Shown here: positions 24,806 to 33,265 of the stretch, one piece after another
Layout: each line of letters starts with the position of its first letter
Numbering within the stretch: the stretch's first letter is position 1
Source: an uncultured Burkholderiaceae bacterium
Lineage (GTDB): Bacteria > Pseudomonadota > Gammaproteobacteria > Burkholderiales > Burkholderiaceae_B
Length of the DNA stretch: 64,000 bases
Reading direction: 5' to 3'
Assembly: GCA_934525625.1 (NCBI GenBank)
Contig: CAKSZL010000001.1
Coordinates: 62,001-126,000, forward strand
Program-made: the position numbers and the translations under genes
Notes under the pieces: generated by a model
Told to the model about the DNA's origin: nothing
The model's input: the letters and a program-made list of their open reading frames with translations, nothing else
Database searches by the model: none

Positions 24806-26116
24806 TCAACCCATCATCTTGCTCGGCAGCCAGGTTGCAATGCCGGGAATCATCCAGATCAGCCAGGCCAGCAGCAGCACCATCATCCAGTACGGAGCCG
24901 CGCCCTTGAAGATGTCTATCAAGCGTATGTCGCGGTCGGGAATGGTCGCCTTGACGACGAACACGCAGATGCCGAAAGGCGGTGTCAGCACGCCGGCTTC
25001 GATGACCAGGATGCCCACCAGCGCGAACACCACAGGGTCTATGCCCAGGGCCTGCGCGATCGGCCAGAAGATGGGAACGGTCAGCAGCATCATCGAAATG
25101 CTGTCGATGAGCGACCCCAGCAAGAACCATGCAACCGCCATGAACAGCATGGTTTCCGCCACGCTAAGGCCCATGTTTGCCAGCAGGTCGTGCACCTGTT
25201 CCGACACGCCGTTCAGGGCGATCCACTTGGAATACATCACGGCGCTCATCAGCAGCAGCATGATGGGCGTAACCGTACGGCCCGCCTCGACGCAGGCGTC
25301 GAACAGGCCGCGCCAGCGCATGCCCTTGGCCACCGCCAGGATGGCGGCGCCGGCCAGGCCGACGGCGCTGCCCTCGGTAGGCGTGAAGTAGCCCATCCAG
25401 ATGCCGCCCAGCGTGACGGCGATCAGCGCCAGTACGCCCAGCGCGCTGGTCAGCTCCTGCCGCCCCAGCGGCTGTGTTTCCATGTTGTCGGCGGCTTCCG
25501 GTGCGGCGGCGGGAAACAGCTTGGCGCAGCCTATGCAGTAGATGGCGTAGAACAAGGCCAGCAGCAGCCCGGGAAACACGCTGGCGGCGAACAGCCCGCC
25601 CACCGATTGCTCGGTCAGGATCGCCCACACGATCATGAAGACCGAAGGCGGTATCAGCAGGCCCAGCACCGAACTGCCCGCGATGCAGCCTACCGCATAG
25701 CTGCGCTTATAGTTGTGGGCGCGCATGACGGGATACGCCACGTGGCTGAACGCGGCGGCCGAGGCCACGCCCACGCCGGTAACGGCCGCGAACATCGCGT
25801 TGCCGCCCACCGTGGCTACCGCCAGACGGCCCGGCACGCCTTTCAGGCCGCGGTTCACCACGGCGAACAAGTCGCGCGCCGCGCCGCAATGAGCGATCAG
25901 CATGCCCATGACGGTGAACAGCGGGATGACGACGAAGTTGTATTCCTTGATGCCCGAGATCGCCGTTTGCTGCAGCAGGTTGGCGACCGGCTCCCAAGAG
26001 CCGAAAATAAGATAAAGCCCCATCGCCGCCGAGACGGCGAACGCAAACACCACGGGCACGCCGATGACCACCAGAATCGCCAGCGAGATCAGCCCGCCCC
26101 ATATTTCGAAGTCCAT
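24806..26116 (-). CDS. TRAP transporter large permease (DctM)
   Basis: 436 residues, about 12 helices, with DctM family blocks (AVSAAMGLYLIFGSWEPVAN, VIPLFTVMGMLIAHCG, AGSSVLGLLIPPSVFMIVWA and TPTEGSAVGLAGA). It is the last gene of the cupin-hydrolase-dctPQM run and pairs with the small permease 12 nt upstream. The system takes up a carboxylate or related anion using an ion gradient. The substrate is unknown. Confidence 0.92.
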   Translation of the reverse strand: MDFEIWGGLISLAILVVIGVPVVFAFAVSAAMGLYLIFGSWEPVANLLQQTAISGIKEYNFVVIPLFTVMGMLIAHCGAARDLFAVVNRGLKGVPGRLAVATVGGNAMFAAVTGVGVASAAAFSHVAYPVMRAHNYKRSYAVGCIAGSSVLGLLIPPSVFMIVWAILTEQSVGGLFAASVFPGLLLALFYAIYCIGCAKLFPAAAPEAADNMETQPLGRQELTSALGVLALIAVTLGGIWMGYFTPTEGSAVGLAGAAILAVAKGMRWRGLFDACVEAGRTVTPIMLLLMSAVMYSKWIALNGVSEQVHDLLANMGLSVAETMLFMAVAWFLLGSLIDSISMMLLTVPIFWPIAQALGIDPVVFALVGILVIEAGVLTPPFGICVFVVKATIPDRDIRLIDIFKGAAPYWMMVLLLAWLIWMIPGIATWLPSKMMG

Positions 26117-26128
26117 GACCGTTCCTTT

Positions 26129-26629
26129 TTATTGTTCGTCGGTACGCATGCGCAGCCGGCCTCGCACGCCTTCGACGACGTAGCCGACGCATACGAATGC
26201 GCTGATGACCCACAGAATCAGGGTGCCGAAGCGCAAAGGCCAGGCCGGCAGGCGGAAGGCGTCGTTGCCGAAGAATTCACCCGTGTTCCAGCCCACGATG
26301 GCGGGTTCGACGGACACGATGGCGATGCTGAAGAAGAAGGCGGCGCCCAGCAGATAGGCGATGGCGCTAAGCTGGCTGCGCACCGCGGGCGGCACGCGGT
26401 CTATCAGAAACGTCACGCGCAGCAGTTTTTGCTGGCGCACGACGTAAGGGGTTTGCAGAAAGGTGGCCAGCACCAGGCCCACACCGACGGTCTCGGCGGT
26501 ACCGGCGAAAGGCCGGTTGAAGAAGATGCGGCCCAGCACGTCGTACAGCACCAGCAAGGTCATGGCGATCAGGACCACGGCGCCCAGAACGTGCAGGCCC
26601 AGTATGGCCCGGTCTATCCAGCTTTTCAT
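26129..26629 (-). CDS. TRAP transporter small permease (DctQ)
   Basis: 166 residues, four helices, with the DctQ pattern LLVLYDVLGRIFFNRPFAGT followed by AETVGVGLVLATFLQTPYVV. It sits between dctP and dctM, the usual order. Spacing to dctM is 12 nt. Confidence 0.9.
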   Translation of the reverse strand: MKSWIDRAILGLHVLGAVVLIAMTLLVLYDVLGRIFFNRPFAGTAETVGVGLVLATFLQTPYVVRQQKLLRVTFLIDRVPPAVRSQLSAIAYLLGAAFFFSIAIVSVEPAIVGWNTGEFFGNDAFRLPAWPLRFGTLILWVISAFVCVGYVVEGVRGRLRMRTDEQ

Positions 26630-26702
26630 GTGTCGCCTCCATCAGGTTGGCGGAAAAGGCGGCAAGGGCCGACGCTCGGCCCTTGCCGCCCGGTTATGGT
26701 TT

Positions 26703-27755
26703 TTACAGGGGATAATCCACGGGGAACTGATAACCCTCTTCACCCAGGAAACGGATGTAGGTCTTCAGAAGCTCGGTGGCGGGCAGGCCCTTGCCGTCGA
26801 GTTCGGCGGCGGATTTGGCCGGCAGGTCTTTCAGCGCTTGCGCCCATTTCGCCCGCTCTTCCACCGGCAAGGTGTTGACGGTGATGCCTTCCTTTACCAG
26901 ACGCGCTTCGACGTCCTTGTCGCGCTGCTGGTTCACTTCGCCTACCCGCGTCGCGGTCTCCAGGGCAACCTCGTCGATGATCTCCACGACCTCCTTGGGC
27001 AGCTTCTCACGCGTGCTCAGGCTCATCAGCGCCACCAGCGTGCTCAGCGAGCCATAGCCGGTCTTGTTGAAGTACTTGGCCACTTCTTTGAGCTTGAAGG
27101 CTTCCATGCCGGAGATGTAGAACAGGCTGCCGTCGGCCAGGCCCGTCTGCATCGCCTGGTAATGGTCGCCTATGCCCAGCGTGACCGGCACGGCATCGAT
27201 GGCCAGCATCAGCGGAGCATTGGTGCCCGCCACGCCGATGCGCTTGCCCTTCATCTCGGCGATGGTGTTCCAGTCGAACGCGGTAGCGATGCCGTAGGCC
27301 TCGGAGGCCATGGCGCCCAGCACGTGGATGTTGTAGGGCTTCATGCTGTCCTGCAGGGCGGGCACTTCGGCCAGCATGCGGTTGGACACGCGCTGCTGCA
27401 CGACCGGGTCGGGCGTCGTGAACGGCAGGTAGGCGCTGTAGTTCAGCAAGGGCGCGCGTGATTGCTCGAAGCCGATGGGCGTTACCGCGATGTCCAGCGT
27501 GCCCTTTTGTACGGCCTCGATCGCGCCGTCCACCTTGGCGACGCTGCCGCCCCAGGCTTTGATGAAACGGATCTTGTGTTCGGTGCGCTCGGCCACGCGC
27601 TTGGCGACTTCCTTCGCAAAAAAGTCGTCGTACTCGCGCACGTAGGTGACGCCGGTGGTATGGCCGCCCCCCATGCGCAAGGTGAATGAATCGGCCTGTG
27701 CCGCCATGGCGGCGCAGGCCAAGGCCAGGCCCGCGAATAAATGGGATGTTTTCAT
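26703..27755 (-). CDS. TRAP transporter substrate-binding protein (DctP)
   Basis: 350 residues with a short signal peptide (KTSHLFAGLALACAAMAAQA) cleaved before DSFTLRMGGG. DctP fold features include the carboxylate-binding Arg region and GKRIGVAGTNAPLMLAIDAV. The first mature residues and YVREYDDFFAKEVAKRVAER fit solute receptors for organic anions. It is probably the receptor that sets the specificity of the adjacent DctQM permease. Confidence 0.9.
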   Translation of the reverse strand: MKTSHLFAGLALACAAMAAQADSFTLRMGGGHTTGVTYVREYDDFFAKEVAKRVAERTEHKIRFIKAWGGSVAKVDGAIEAVQKGTLDIAVTPIGFEQSRAPLLNYSAYLPFTTPDPVVQQRVSNRMLAEVPALQDSMKPYNIHVLGAMASEAYGIATAFDWNTIAEMKGKRIGVAGTNAPLMLAIDAVPVTLGIGDHYQAMQTGLADGSLFYISGMEAFKLKEVAKYFNKTGYGSLSTLVALMSLSTREKLPKEVVEIIDEVALETATRVGEVNQQRDKDVEARLVKEGITVNTLPVEERAKWAQALKDLPAKSAAELDGKGLPATELLKTYIRFLGEEGYQFPVDYPL

Positions 27756-27823
27756 GATGTGTCTCCTTGCTTGCCTTTCCGGCTATGGTTCTGACGCACG
27801 CCCGGCGGCGGCCGGGCACGCGC

Positions 27824-28603
27824 TCAAACGGATGAAAGAATCAGTTGCTGATATTCGGTCGGATTCAGCAAGTGGGGATAATGGCCGCCGCTGGCCAGCG
27901 AAACGTGCCTGGCGTCGGGATAGCAGTTGCGCAGGCGTTCTCGCGCAGCCGGCGGAATCAAGGGGTCGTCGTCGCAATCGAGCACCGTGACCGCCGAAGC
28001 CGGCAACGGCAGCGCCGGGCATGGCTTGGACTGCACCACTCCCAGAAAGCGCGCGTGCAGATTGACCGGGTTCTGGCGTTCGGCCAGCATCACGGCCTGC
28101 AACTGCTGCAGCGGCGACGACGGCGCGGCGCGTATCCGGCTGAGCCATTGTTCATGCAGCACCTCGGGTTCGACGCGCTCGACGTAGTCGCGGTCGAACA
28201 GGGGGTTGGCGGCCAGGTCGCCGCCGTCGGTAAAGCCGTTGCCGATGATCAGATGCTTGACTCTTTCGGGATGAGCCAGGGCAACGAATTGCGCCCAGTA
28301 CGCGGCGAACGAGGAGCCCGCAATCATGGCGCGATCCAGCTTCAGGTGATCCATGACGGCCACCAGGCCGTCGGCCAGCGCCCGGGGCTGGGCCAAGGCC
28401 GGATACGTCACGGCCACCACGCGCGCCTTGCCTTCCAGCGCCAGCATGGTCAGCACGAACATCGCGCCGTCCCCCACCGAGCCGGGCAGCAGGATGACCG
28501 CCGGCCCCGGGCCGCCGGTATCCAGCCAGCGCCACTCGTGGCCGTTCACCGCCAGGCTTTGCCAGGCGTATTTCCGCTCCAGCGTTTTCAGTTGCTCCAG
28601 CAT
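27824..28603 (-). CDS. Alpha/beta hydrolase
   Basis: 259 residues, alpha/beta hydrolase fold. Nucleophile elbow AGSSFAA (GxSxA form) in DRAMIAGSSFAAYWAQF, oxyanion region VILLPGSVGDGAMF, an acid in VTVLDCDDDPLIPPAAR, and terminal His in SGGHYPHLLNPTEY. The usual last Gly of the GxSxG elbow is Ala. Stop-to-start gap to the upstream cupin gene is 9 nt. It may hydrolyse an ester, lactone or C-C bond in the imported compound. Confidence 0.85.
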   Translation of the reverse strand: MLEQLKTLERKYAWQSLAVNGHEWRWLDTGGPGPAVILLPGSVGDGAMFVLTMLALEGKARVVAVTYPALAQPRALADGLVAVMDHLKLDRAMIAGSSFAAYWAQFVALAHPERVKHLIIGNGFTDGGDLAANPLFDRDYVERVEPEVLHEQWLSRIRAAPSSPLQQLQAVMLAERQNPVNLHARFLGVVQSKPCPALPLPASAVTVLDCDDDPLIPPAARERLRNCYPDARHVSLASGGHYPHLLNPTEYQQLILSSV

Positions 28604-28612
28604 GGCGTTCCC

Positions 28613-29164
28613 TTAATCTTCGAGGTAACCGGCTTCTTTCAGTTCGGCCATCGCGCCTTCCGAGAATTCGGCCTTGGGCGCATTGCCGCTGACGATGACC
28701 AGCAGCCAGTGCGTCTGGTCGGGTTCGTCGAAGGTGATGTTCTCGAAGCGGCGGTTGACGCCGGCGGGAAACGAGATCACGTCGCGCGGGCCCAGCTCGA
28801 AGGCTTCGACCTTGCCGTCCGTTTCCCATGAGCAGCGCCAGCGGCCGGTAATCGGCATGAAGGTTTCATTGGTGTCGTGGTTGTGCATCATGGGGCCTTT
28901 GCCGGGCTCGGCTTCGCAAAAACCCATGTTGAAACCTTCGTTGATCTTGATCGCGGCGTTTTCGGCCGCGATATCGCCGAGCGGAGACGTCACCGCCGCG
29001 GAGTCGTCCTCGGGCGGCTGAAAGCCCACCACGTTGTACAGCTTGCGCTTGGCGCTGGGGTAGTCGCTGTCGGGCAACCCGCCGTCGAAGCCTTTCAGTT
29101 CCTTGAACAGCGCCACGCGCTTGCGCATTTCCTCACGCGACACATTGATGACTGGAATCGCCAT
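28613..29164 (-). CDS. Cupin domain protein
   Basis: 183 residues with a C-terminal cupin barrel: metal-binding PMMHNHDTNETFMPITGRW (two His and a Glu) and the second motif FPAGVNRRFENI. The N-terminal 70 residues are a polar extension. First of the run cupin-hydrolase-dctP-dctQ-dctM, and 60 bases below the glcF stop, so possibly part of the glc transcript. Function unassigned. Confidence 0.82.
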   Translation of the reverse strand: MAIPVINVSREEMRKRVALFKELKGFDGGLPDSDYPSAKRKLYNVVGFQPPEDDSAAVTSPLGDIAAENAAIKINEGFNMGFCEAEPGKGPMMHNHDTNETFMPITGRWRCSWETDGKVEAFELGPRDVISFPAGVNRRFENITFDEPDQTHWLLVIVSGNAPKAEFSEGAMAELKEAGYLED

Positions 29165-29224
29165 AGTCTTGCTCCTTTCCTCTTTCGTCGAAAAACACGA
29201 TGCCCGTCATGCCGGGCGGGCATC

Positions 29225-30463
29225 TCATTGCGCCGCGCCGGAAGGCGCGAGCGCTTCGTCCACCAGTTCTATCCAATGCCGAACCGGCGTTTTCCCCGCC
29301 GCGCCCAGGTGCATCTGACAGCCGATGTTGGCGGTTGCGATGACCTCGGGCGAGTGGGTTTCCAAAGCCTGAATCTTGCGGTCGCGCAGTTGCCGCGACA
29401 GCTCGGGCTGGGTGATGGAATATGAACCCGCGGAGCCGCAGCACAGGTGGCCGTCGGGCACCGGCTGCATGTCCGCGCCCAGCGCCGACAGCAGGCGTTC
29501 AACTTTGCCGCCCAGCTTCTGCGCGTGCTGCAGGGTGCAGGGGCAGTGGAACGCCACTTTTTCGCGCAGCGGCCGCATGGGCGCCGACTGCCAATCCACG
29601 TCGGCCATGACCTCCACCAGGTCGGCCGCGCGCTGGCTGACCTGCTTGGCGCGCTCGGCGTAAACCGGGTCGTCGGCCAGCAGCTCGCCGTATTCCTTGA
29701 TGAACGCGCCGCAGCCGCTAGCGGTGATGACGACGGATTCCGCGCCTTGCTCGATGAGCGGCCACCAGGCGTCGATGTTCTTGCGTGCGCGCTTCTTGGC
29801 GGCTTCGGGCGCGCCCAGGTGGAACTCGTTGGCGCCGCAGCAGCCCGCCGCGGGGGCCGGCCGCACGCTGATGCCGAAGCGGTCCAGCACGCGGGCGGCG
29901 GCTAGATTGGTATTGGGCGCCAGCACCGGCTGCACGCAGCCGTCCAGCATCACGACGGAACGCGCGTGGCGCGGCGCGGGCGTGGCGCCACGCGCATGCA
30001 AGGCCTGCGGCACGTGCTCGCGCACCGAGGCGGGCAACAGGGAACGCACGGCCGAGCCCACCGCCACCAGCGCGCCGAACAAGCGTTTGTGCGGCACGAC
30101 GTTGCGCAAGGCGGCGCGCAGCAGGCGTTCGCGCAGCGGGCGCGTCACACGCGCATCCACGGCTTCGCGCCCGATGTCCAGCAGCGCGTGATAGCGCACG
30201 CCGGACGGACAGGTGGTTTCACAATTGCGGCAAGTCAGGCATCTATCCAGGTGCACTTGGGTCTTGCGCGACACTTCGTTGCCTTCCAGCACGCTTTTGA
30301 TCTGGTAGATGCGGCCGCGCGGGCCGTCGAGCTCGTCTCCCAGCAACTGATAGGTGGGACAGGTGGCGTTGCAAAAGCCGCAATGCACGCAAGACCGCAG
30401 GATGTCTTCGGCCACGCTCAGGTTCTTTACCGAGTCGGCGCCGGGGCTCAGTTTGGTTTGCAT
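29225..30463 (-). CDS. glcF: Glycolate oxidase iron-sulfur subunit GlcF
   Basis: 412 residues. Two [4Fe-4S] ferredoxin motifs: Cys25-28-31-35 (CVHCGFCNATCP) and Cys75-78-81-85 (CLTCRNCETTCP). The C-terminal half has CCG-type domains (AGCCGANEF, HLCCGSAGSYS). It takes electrons from the GlcD/GlcE flavoproteins to the respiratory chain. 4-nt gap from glcE. Confidence 0.92.
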   Translation of the reverse strand: MQTKLSPGADSVKNLSVAEDILRSCVHCGFCNATCPTYQLLGDELDGPRGRIYQIKSVLEGNEVSRKTQVHLDRCLTCRNCETTCPSGVRYHALLDIGREAVDARVTRPLRERLLRAALRNVVPHKRLFGALVAVGSAVRSLLPASVREHVPQALHARGATPAPRHARSVVMLDGCVQPVLAPNTNLAAARVLDRFGISVRPAPAAGCCGANEFHLGAPEAAKKRARKNIDAWWPLIEQGAESVVITASGCGAFIKEYGELLADDPVYAERAKQVSQRAADLVEVMADVDWQSAPMRPLREKVAFHCPCTLQHAQKLGGKVERLLSALGADMQPVPDGHLCCGSAGSYSITQPELSRQLRDRKIQALETHSPEVIATANIGCQMHLGAAGKTPVRHWIELVDEALAPSGAAQ

Positions 30464-30467
30464 GGCT

Positions 30468-31538
30468 TCAAGGCTCCGGGAACAGCCAACCCCGGTCGAA
30501 CACGCCGTGGGGATCCAATTGCGCCTTCAATTGGCGATTCAGTTTCAATACGCCCGCATCGGGCATTTGCCAGCGGCCGGGCGTGGGCGTTCTGTCGTGG
30601 CAGGTGGCGTGCCCGCCCGCCTGGCGGGCCAGCGCGCGCAGATGCTCGGCGTCGGCGCCGGCGGGCAGCTTGACCCACCACTGCGCTCCCGCCCAATCCA
30701 TCAGCGATGGTTCACTCAACGTTTCCAGCACCGTGCCCACGGGCAGGCTCAAGCGCCACAGCTGGCCCGGCTGCTGGAAGAACGGCAAGGCCTGTTCGCG
30801 CAGCGCCGGCCACACGGCATCGTCCGCGGCTTCGCCGCCCACGGCGCTTGCGGCGGCGGCCACGGCGGCCTCGCCGCCTTCCAGGCGCAGGTACAGGCGT
30901 TCGCCATCATGACAAAAACCGGAAAGCGGCAAGCCCGCCTTGCGCCAGCGCAGAAAGCCGTCCGCGGCCTGGCGGCGCGTCAGCTCCAGCGCGCGCGTAA
31001 GGCGGCTGCGGGGTTGCGGCAATACCTTCAGCGACACTTCGGTAAGTATGCCCAGGCAGCCGAAGCTGCCGGCCATCAGGCGCGACACGTCGTAGCCCGC
31101 CACGTTCTTCATGACCTGGCCGCCGAAGCGCATGTGCTTGCCTTGGCCGCTGACCAGACGGCAGCCCAGCACGTAGTCGCGGATGCCGCCGCTCCACGGG
31201 CGCCGGGGGCCGGCCCAGGCCGACGCCACCATGCCGCCCATGGTGGCCCGGCCGGAGAACTCCGGCGGCTCGCATGGGAAATACTGGCCTTGCTCGGCCA
31301 GCAAGGCATGCACCTGGGCCACCGGCGTGCCGGCGCGCACGGTGATCACAAGCTCGGAGGGCTGGTAGTCGACCACGCCCTGGTGGCCGCGCACGTCCAG
31401 CACTTCGCCCTCGCCCTGTTCGGCCAGGAAAGCCTTGGTGTCCGCGCCGCGCACCAGCAGGCGGCGTCCTTGGGCCCGCGCCGAAGCGACTTGTTCCATC
31501 CACTGCGCGACGCAGTCTTCGCGTGCAATGGCTTCCAT
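30468..31538 (-). CDS. glcE: Glycolate oxidase FAD-binding subunit GlcE
   Basis: 356 residues from MEAIAREDC; the ATG overlaps the glcD stop as ATGA. It has the FAD-binding PCMH-type motif ELVITVRAGTPVAQVHALLA and the conserved MKNVAGYDVSRLMAGSFGCL. It is shorter than GlcD, as is usual. The frame stays open upstream through most of glcD, but that reading is Arg/Gly/Pro-rich and not a protein. It works as a complex with GlcD and GlcF to oxidise glycolate or another 2-hydroxy acid. Confidence 0.92.
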   Translation of the reverse strand: MEAIAREDCVAQWMEQVASARAQGRRLLVRGADTKAFLAEQGEGEVLDVRGHQGVVDYQPSELVITVRAGTPVAQVHALLAEQGQYFPCEPPEFSGRATMGGMVASAWAGPRRPWSGGIRDYVLGCRLVSGQGKHMRFGGQVMKNVAGYDVSRLMAGSFGCLGILTEVSLKVLPQPRSRLTRALELTRRQAADGFLRWRKAGLPLSGFCHDGERLYLRLEGGEAAVAAAASAVGGEAADDAVWPALREQALPFFQQPGQLWRLSLPVGTVLETLSEPSLMDWAGAQWWVKLPAGADAEHLRALARQAGGHATCHDRTPTPGRWQMPDAGVLKLNRQLKAQLDPHGVFDRGWLFPEP

Positions 31539-33052
31539 CAGAATCGCTCCAGCTCGGGGAAAGGCAGATGGCCGCCGTGCACGTGCATGGCGCCGAACTC
31601 GGCGCAGCGCTGCAAGGTGGGAATGTTCTTGCCCGGATTCAGCAAGCCCTGCGGATCGAAGGCCGCCTTGACGGCCTGGAAGGTCAGCAGTTCGTCCGAG
31701 CCGAACTGCACGCACATCTGGTTGATTTTTTCGCGGCCCACGCCGTGCTCGCCGGTGATGGTGCCGCCCACCTGCACGCAAAGCTCCAGTATCTTGCCGC
31801 CCAGCGCTTCGGCGCGTTCCGTCTCGCCCGGGTTGTTGGCGTCGAACAGAATGAGCGGGTGCATATTGCCGTCGCCGGCATGGAATACGTTGGCGACCGC
31901 CAGGCCGTACTCTTCGGACAAGTCGGCGATGCCGCGCAGCACCTGCGCCAACGCCCGGCGCGGGATGGTGCCGTCCATGCAGTAGTAATCGGGAGAGATG
32001 CGCCCCACCGCCGGGAAGGCGTTCTTGCGCCCAGCCCAAAAGCGCTGGCGGTCGGCTTCGTTGGCCGCCAGGCGCACGTCGGTGGCGCCCGCCGCCTGCA
32101 GAATCTGGTGCACGCGCCGCATGTCCTCGGCCACATCCAATTCGGCGCCGTCCAGTTCGCACAGCAGGATGGCGGCGGCATCCACGGGGTAGCCCGCATG
32201 CACGAAGTCTTCCGCCGCACGTATGGCCAGGTTGTCCATCATTTCGAGGCCGGCCGGAATCATGCCTGCGGCGATGATGTCGCCCACCGCATTGCCCGCC
32301 TTGCCGACGTCGTCGAAGCTGGCCATCAATACTTGCGTGACGGGCGGGCTGGGCAGCAGCCGCACCGTTACCTCGACCACCACACCCAGCATGCCTTCGG
32401 AGCCGACGAACACCGGCAGCAAGTCCAGGCCGGGCGCGTCCAGCGCCATGCTTCCCAGCGTGACGGGCTCGCCTTCTATGGTGAGCATTTTGACTTGAAG
32501 AATGTTGTGCAGCGTAAGGCCGTATTTCAGGCAATGCACGCCGCCGGCGTTCTCGGCCACGTTGCCGCCTATCGAACAGGCGATCTGCGAGGAAGGGTCG
32601 GGCGCGTAATACATGCCCCACGCGGAAGCGGCTTGCGAAATGGCCAGGTTGCGCACGCCCGGCTGCACGACTGCGATGGACTGGTCGGGGTCTATATGCA
32701 CGATGCGGTTGAAGCGGGACATGACCAGCAGAATGCCTTTTTCCAGCGGCAAGGCGCCGCCCGACAGCCCCGTGCCCGCGCCTCGGGCCACGACCGGCAC
32801 CTGGTGCTGGTGGGCGTAGCGCAATACCGCCGCCACCTGCTCCACGGTTTGCGGCAACACCACCATCAGCGGCACCGTGCGGTAGGCCGCCAGGCCGTCG
32901 CATTCGTAGGGCCGCAGGTCTTCCGTTTCGTGCAGGATGGTCAGGCCGGGGACTGCCTGCCACAGCCCTTGCAAGACAGTGGATTTATCCACGTCGGGCA
33001 ATACGCCGTCCACCGATTCGTCGTACAAGTTGTTCAAATGTCTGCCTCGCAC
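31538..33052 (-). CDS. glcD: Glycolate oxidase FAD-linked catalytic subunit GlcD
   Basis: 504 residues. N-terminus NLYDESVDGVLPDVDKSTVL matches GlcD. The FAD-binding loop is GAGTGLSGGALPLEKGI, and the catalytic-region His/Glu pattern is in VGGTITGEHGVGREK. First gene of glcDEF. The operator-promoter for this transcript lies at about 33143-33172, roughly 100 bases upstream. Oxidises glycolate or D-lactate-type 2-hydroxy acids. Confidence 0.93.
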   Translation of the reverse strand: MRGRHLNNLYDESVDGVLPDVDKSTVLQGLWQAVPGLTILHETEDLRPYECDGLAAYRTVPLMVVLPQTVEQVAAVLRYAHQHQVPVVARGAGTGLSGGALPLEKGILLVMSRFNRIVHIDPDQSIAVVQPGVRNLAISQAASAWGMYYAPDPSSQIACSIGGNVAENAGGVHCLKYGLTLHNILQVKMLTIEGEPVTLGSMALDAPGLDLLPVFVGSEGMLGVVVEVTVRLLPSPPVTQVLMASFDDVGKAGNAVGDIIAAGMIPAGLEMMDNLAIRAAEDFVHAGYPVDAAAILLCELDGAELDVAEDMRRVHQILQAAGATDVRLAANEADRQRFWAGRKNAFPAVGRISPDYYCMDGTIPRRALAQVLRGIADLSEEYGLAVANVFHAGDGNMHPLILFDANNPGETERAEALGGKILELCVQVGGTITGEHGVGREKINQMCVQFGSDELLTFQAVKAAFDPQGLLNPGKNIPTLQRCAEFGAMHVHGGHLPFPELERF

Positions 33053-33142
33053 CGCTTTGCTTTTGCGTTTTTCCGGGTTCGGGAGCGCTGCCCGATAGCC
33101 GTTTTTTTACGGTACGGTGCTTGGCCGCATGCTGTCCAGCCG

Positions 33143-33172
33143 AGTTTAAAGAGGTCAGACCAGTTTTTTCAA
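33143..33172 (-). promoter_or_regulatory. Putative glcDEF promoter with GlcC-type operator in the spacer
   Basis: On the minus strand, -35 TTGAAA (33167-33172) and -10 TAAACT (33143-33148) are separated by 18 bp. The spacer holds TGGTCTGACCT (33152-33162), a near-palindrome of the FadR/GntR type TGGTNNNACCA. The position would block RNA polymerase. The same core occurs again 92 bases away beside the glcC start. Confidence 0.6.
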
Positions 33173-33253
33173 TCACCTCAATAATAAATAAAAAATGTTT
33201 TTTATTTCAAATATTTATATTAATATTCAAACAATAAAACCTCCCCACCAAAC

Positions 33254-33264
33254 TGGTCAGACCA
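33254..33264. promoter_or_regulatory. GntR/FadR-type operator at the glcC start
   Basis: TGGTCAGACCA, a perfect palindrome around a central A; the outer context CTGGTC-A-GACCAG extends the arms to 6 bp. It ends one base before the glcC ATG, where a Shine-Dalgarno would normally sit. It matches the TGGTNNNACCA consensus of FadR-subfamily regulators such as PdhR and LldR. Autoregulation is likely. Confidence 0.65.
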
Positions 33265-33265
33265 G

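Noticed and set aside
24797..26878. 693-codon open frame on the plus strand
   Set aside because: Antisense to dctM and dctQ, Gln/His/Arg-rich, no domain.
30468..32963. 831-codon frame that appears to fuse glcE with an upstream domain
   Set aside because: Only the last 356 codons are GlcE; the rest is a shifted reading of glcD with Arg/Gly/Pro-rich content, and the glcE ATG overlaps the glcD stop.
33186..33207. Perfect AT palindrome AAATAAAAAA-TG-TTTTTTATTT in the glcC-glcD gap
   Set aside because: Symmetric A/T runs are expected in such an AT-rich promoter stretch; no terminator context, and the GlcC-type operators explain the region better.
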